A DNA stretch of 20,901 bases from Baffinella frigidus. Its lineage: Eukaryota > Cryptophyceae > Cryptomonadales > Baffinellaceae. A program made the position numbers and the translations under genes. Of the stretch, positions 20,730-20,901 are shown piece by piece (the first letter of the stretch is position 1; every line of letters starts with the position of its first letter). Where the stretch lies: assembly GCA_026770585.1 (NCBI GenBank), contig MU646704.1, positions 305,714 through 326,614 on the forward strand. Reading direction: 5' to 3'. The notes under the pieces were generated by a model. It was given only the letters and a program-made list of their open reading frames with translations. It was not told the origin of the DNA and did no database searches.

Positions 20730-20775
20730 CTCGATGATGCGAGGGAGGAGCAGTTTGTCCCCCCCCCCCGCCCGG
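20730..20775 (-). CDS. Exon E1 (first in window)
   Basis: Donor ATCGAG|GTGAGG is a strong consensus. The end reads DKLLLPRIIE and joins E2 in phase 0. The acceptor (ctaag, before CCGGGC and 11 G) is uncertain, because the G run makes the start and frame hard to fix. Confidence 0.65.
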
Positions 20776-20789
20776 CTTAGGGCTCACGG

Positions 20790-20901
20790 TTCAGGGGGTG
20801 TAGGGTGTAGGGTGTAGGGTGTAGGGTGTAGGGTGTAGGGTGTAGGTGTGGGGTGTAGGGTGTAGGGTGTAGGGTGTAGGGTGTAGGGTGTAGGGTGTAG
20901 G
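20790..20901. repeat. TGTAGGG array running off the window
   Basis: About 15 nearly perfect TGTAGGG units to the last base, one TGTGGGG. It belongs to the next intron upstream in the transcript. Confidence 0.95.

Larger units (their letters stand above)
31..20775 (-). other. Partial multi-exon gene (about 30 exons); alpha-solenoid protein, possibly URB1/Npa1-like
   Basis: Thirty short open segments on the minus strand each follow an AG and end before GT (two before GC). Codon phases worked out by hand agree at 28 of 29 junctions, which scattered pseudogene fragments would not give. The joined product would be about 955 residues, rich in Leu, Ala, Val and Glu, with ARM/HEAT-like helices and Gly/Glu-rich loops. 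Neither start nor stop codon is in the window. The LYxxLLP...RVDLA segment of E2, the IWVAALRG segment of E6 and YGATLSDPD of E30, in that order, remind me of URB1/Npa1, a nucleolar scaffold of early 60S pre-ribosomes. That is from memory; another HEAT protein is possible. Introns make up about 86% of the span. Confidence 0.7.

Noticed and set aside
20790-20901. True chromosome end (telomere)
   Set aside because: Repeats are degenerate, occur throughout the window and are interrupted by exons; TGTAGGG here is just another intronic block.

Overview
This is eukaryotic nuclear DNA, not bacterial. My reading is that it holds the middle of one large multi-exon gene on the minus strand. Its introns are filled with degenerate copies of a 7-bp plant/algal-type telomere repeat (TTTAGGG on the + strand) and with short foldback elements. 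The G/C-ending codons, GT-AG introns and telomere type suggest a microalga, but I cannot name the lineage. Almost all longer open frames on the + strand are translations of the 7-bp repeat, not genes.

Reading the non-repetitive islands on the minus strand from right to left gives 30 candidate exons (E1 at 20730-20775 to E30 at 31-128). Each starts after an AG and all but two stop before a GT (two use GC). Codon phase was worked out by hand: 28 of 29 successive junctions close in frame. The exception, E19-E20, lies at a C run that differs by one base between the exon and a truncated copy of it. The exons total about 2.86 kb (about 955 residues) in 20.7 kb. The protein is leucine/alanine-rich and helical, with ARM/HEAT-like segments and acidic/glycine-rich insertions. 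Two segments (SLYAALLPEALAQNRVDLA in E2, YLTVYGATLSDPDR in E30) recall the URB1/Npa1 (NopRA1) nucleolar 60S-biogenesis family, but this is memory-based and unproven. Both ends of the gene lie outside the window.

Layout: 0-7.2 kb carries E30-E17 with telomere-like introns, an AT-rich island (3.0-3.5 kb) and three foldbacks. 7.2-9.8 kb carries E16 and E15, each once intact and four times truncated. 10.1-12.1 kb carries E14-E11, including a 255-bp tandem duplication of E12. 12.2-15.3 kb carries E10-E8 and a dense nest of inverted-repeat elements. 15.4-17.4 kb carries E7 with many truncated copies, then E6. 17.5-20.8 kb carries E5-E1 with truncated copies of E5, E4, E3 and E2.

Most exons have one intact copy and one or more partial copies. 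A partial copy typically keeps one splice site and then runs straight into telomere-like repeat. The repeat is almost always oriented so that the pre-mRNA is C-rich (CCCTAAA type), a register largely free of GT and AG. No rRNA, tRNA, CRISPR or prokaryotic operon was seen.
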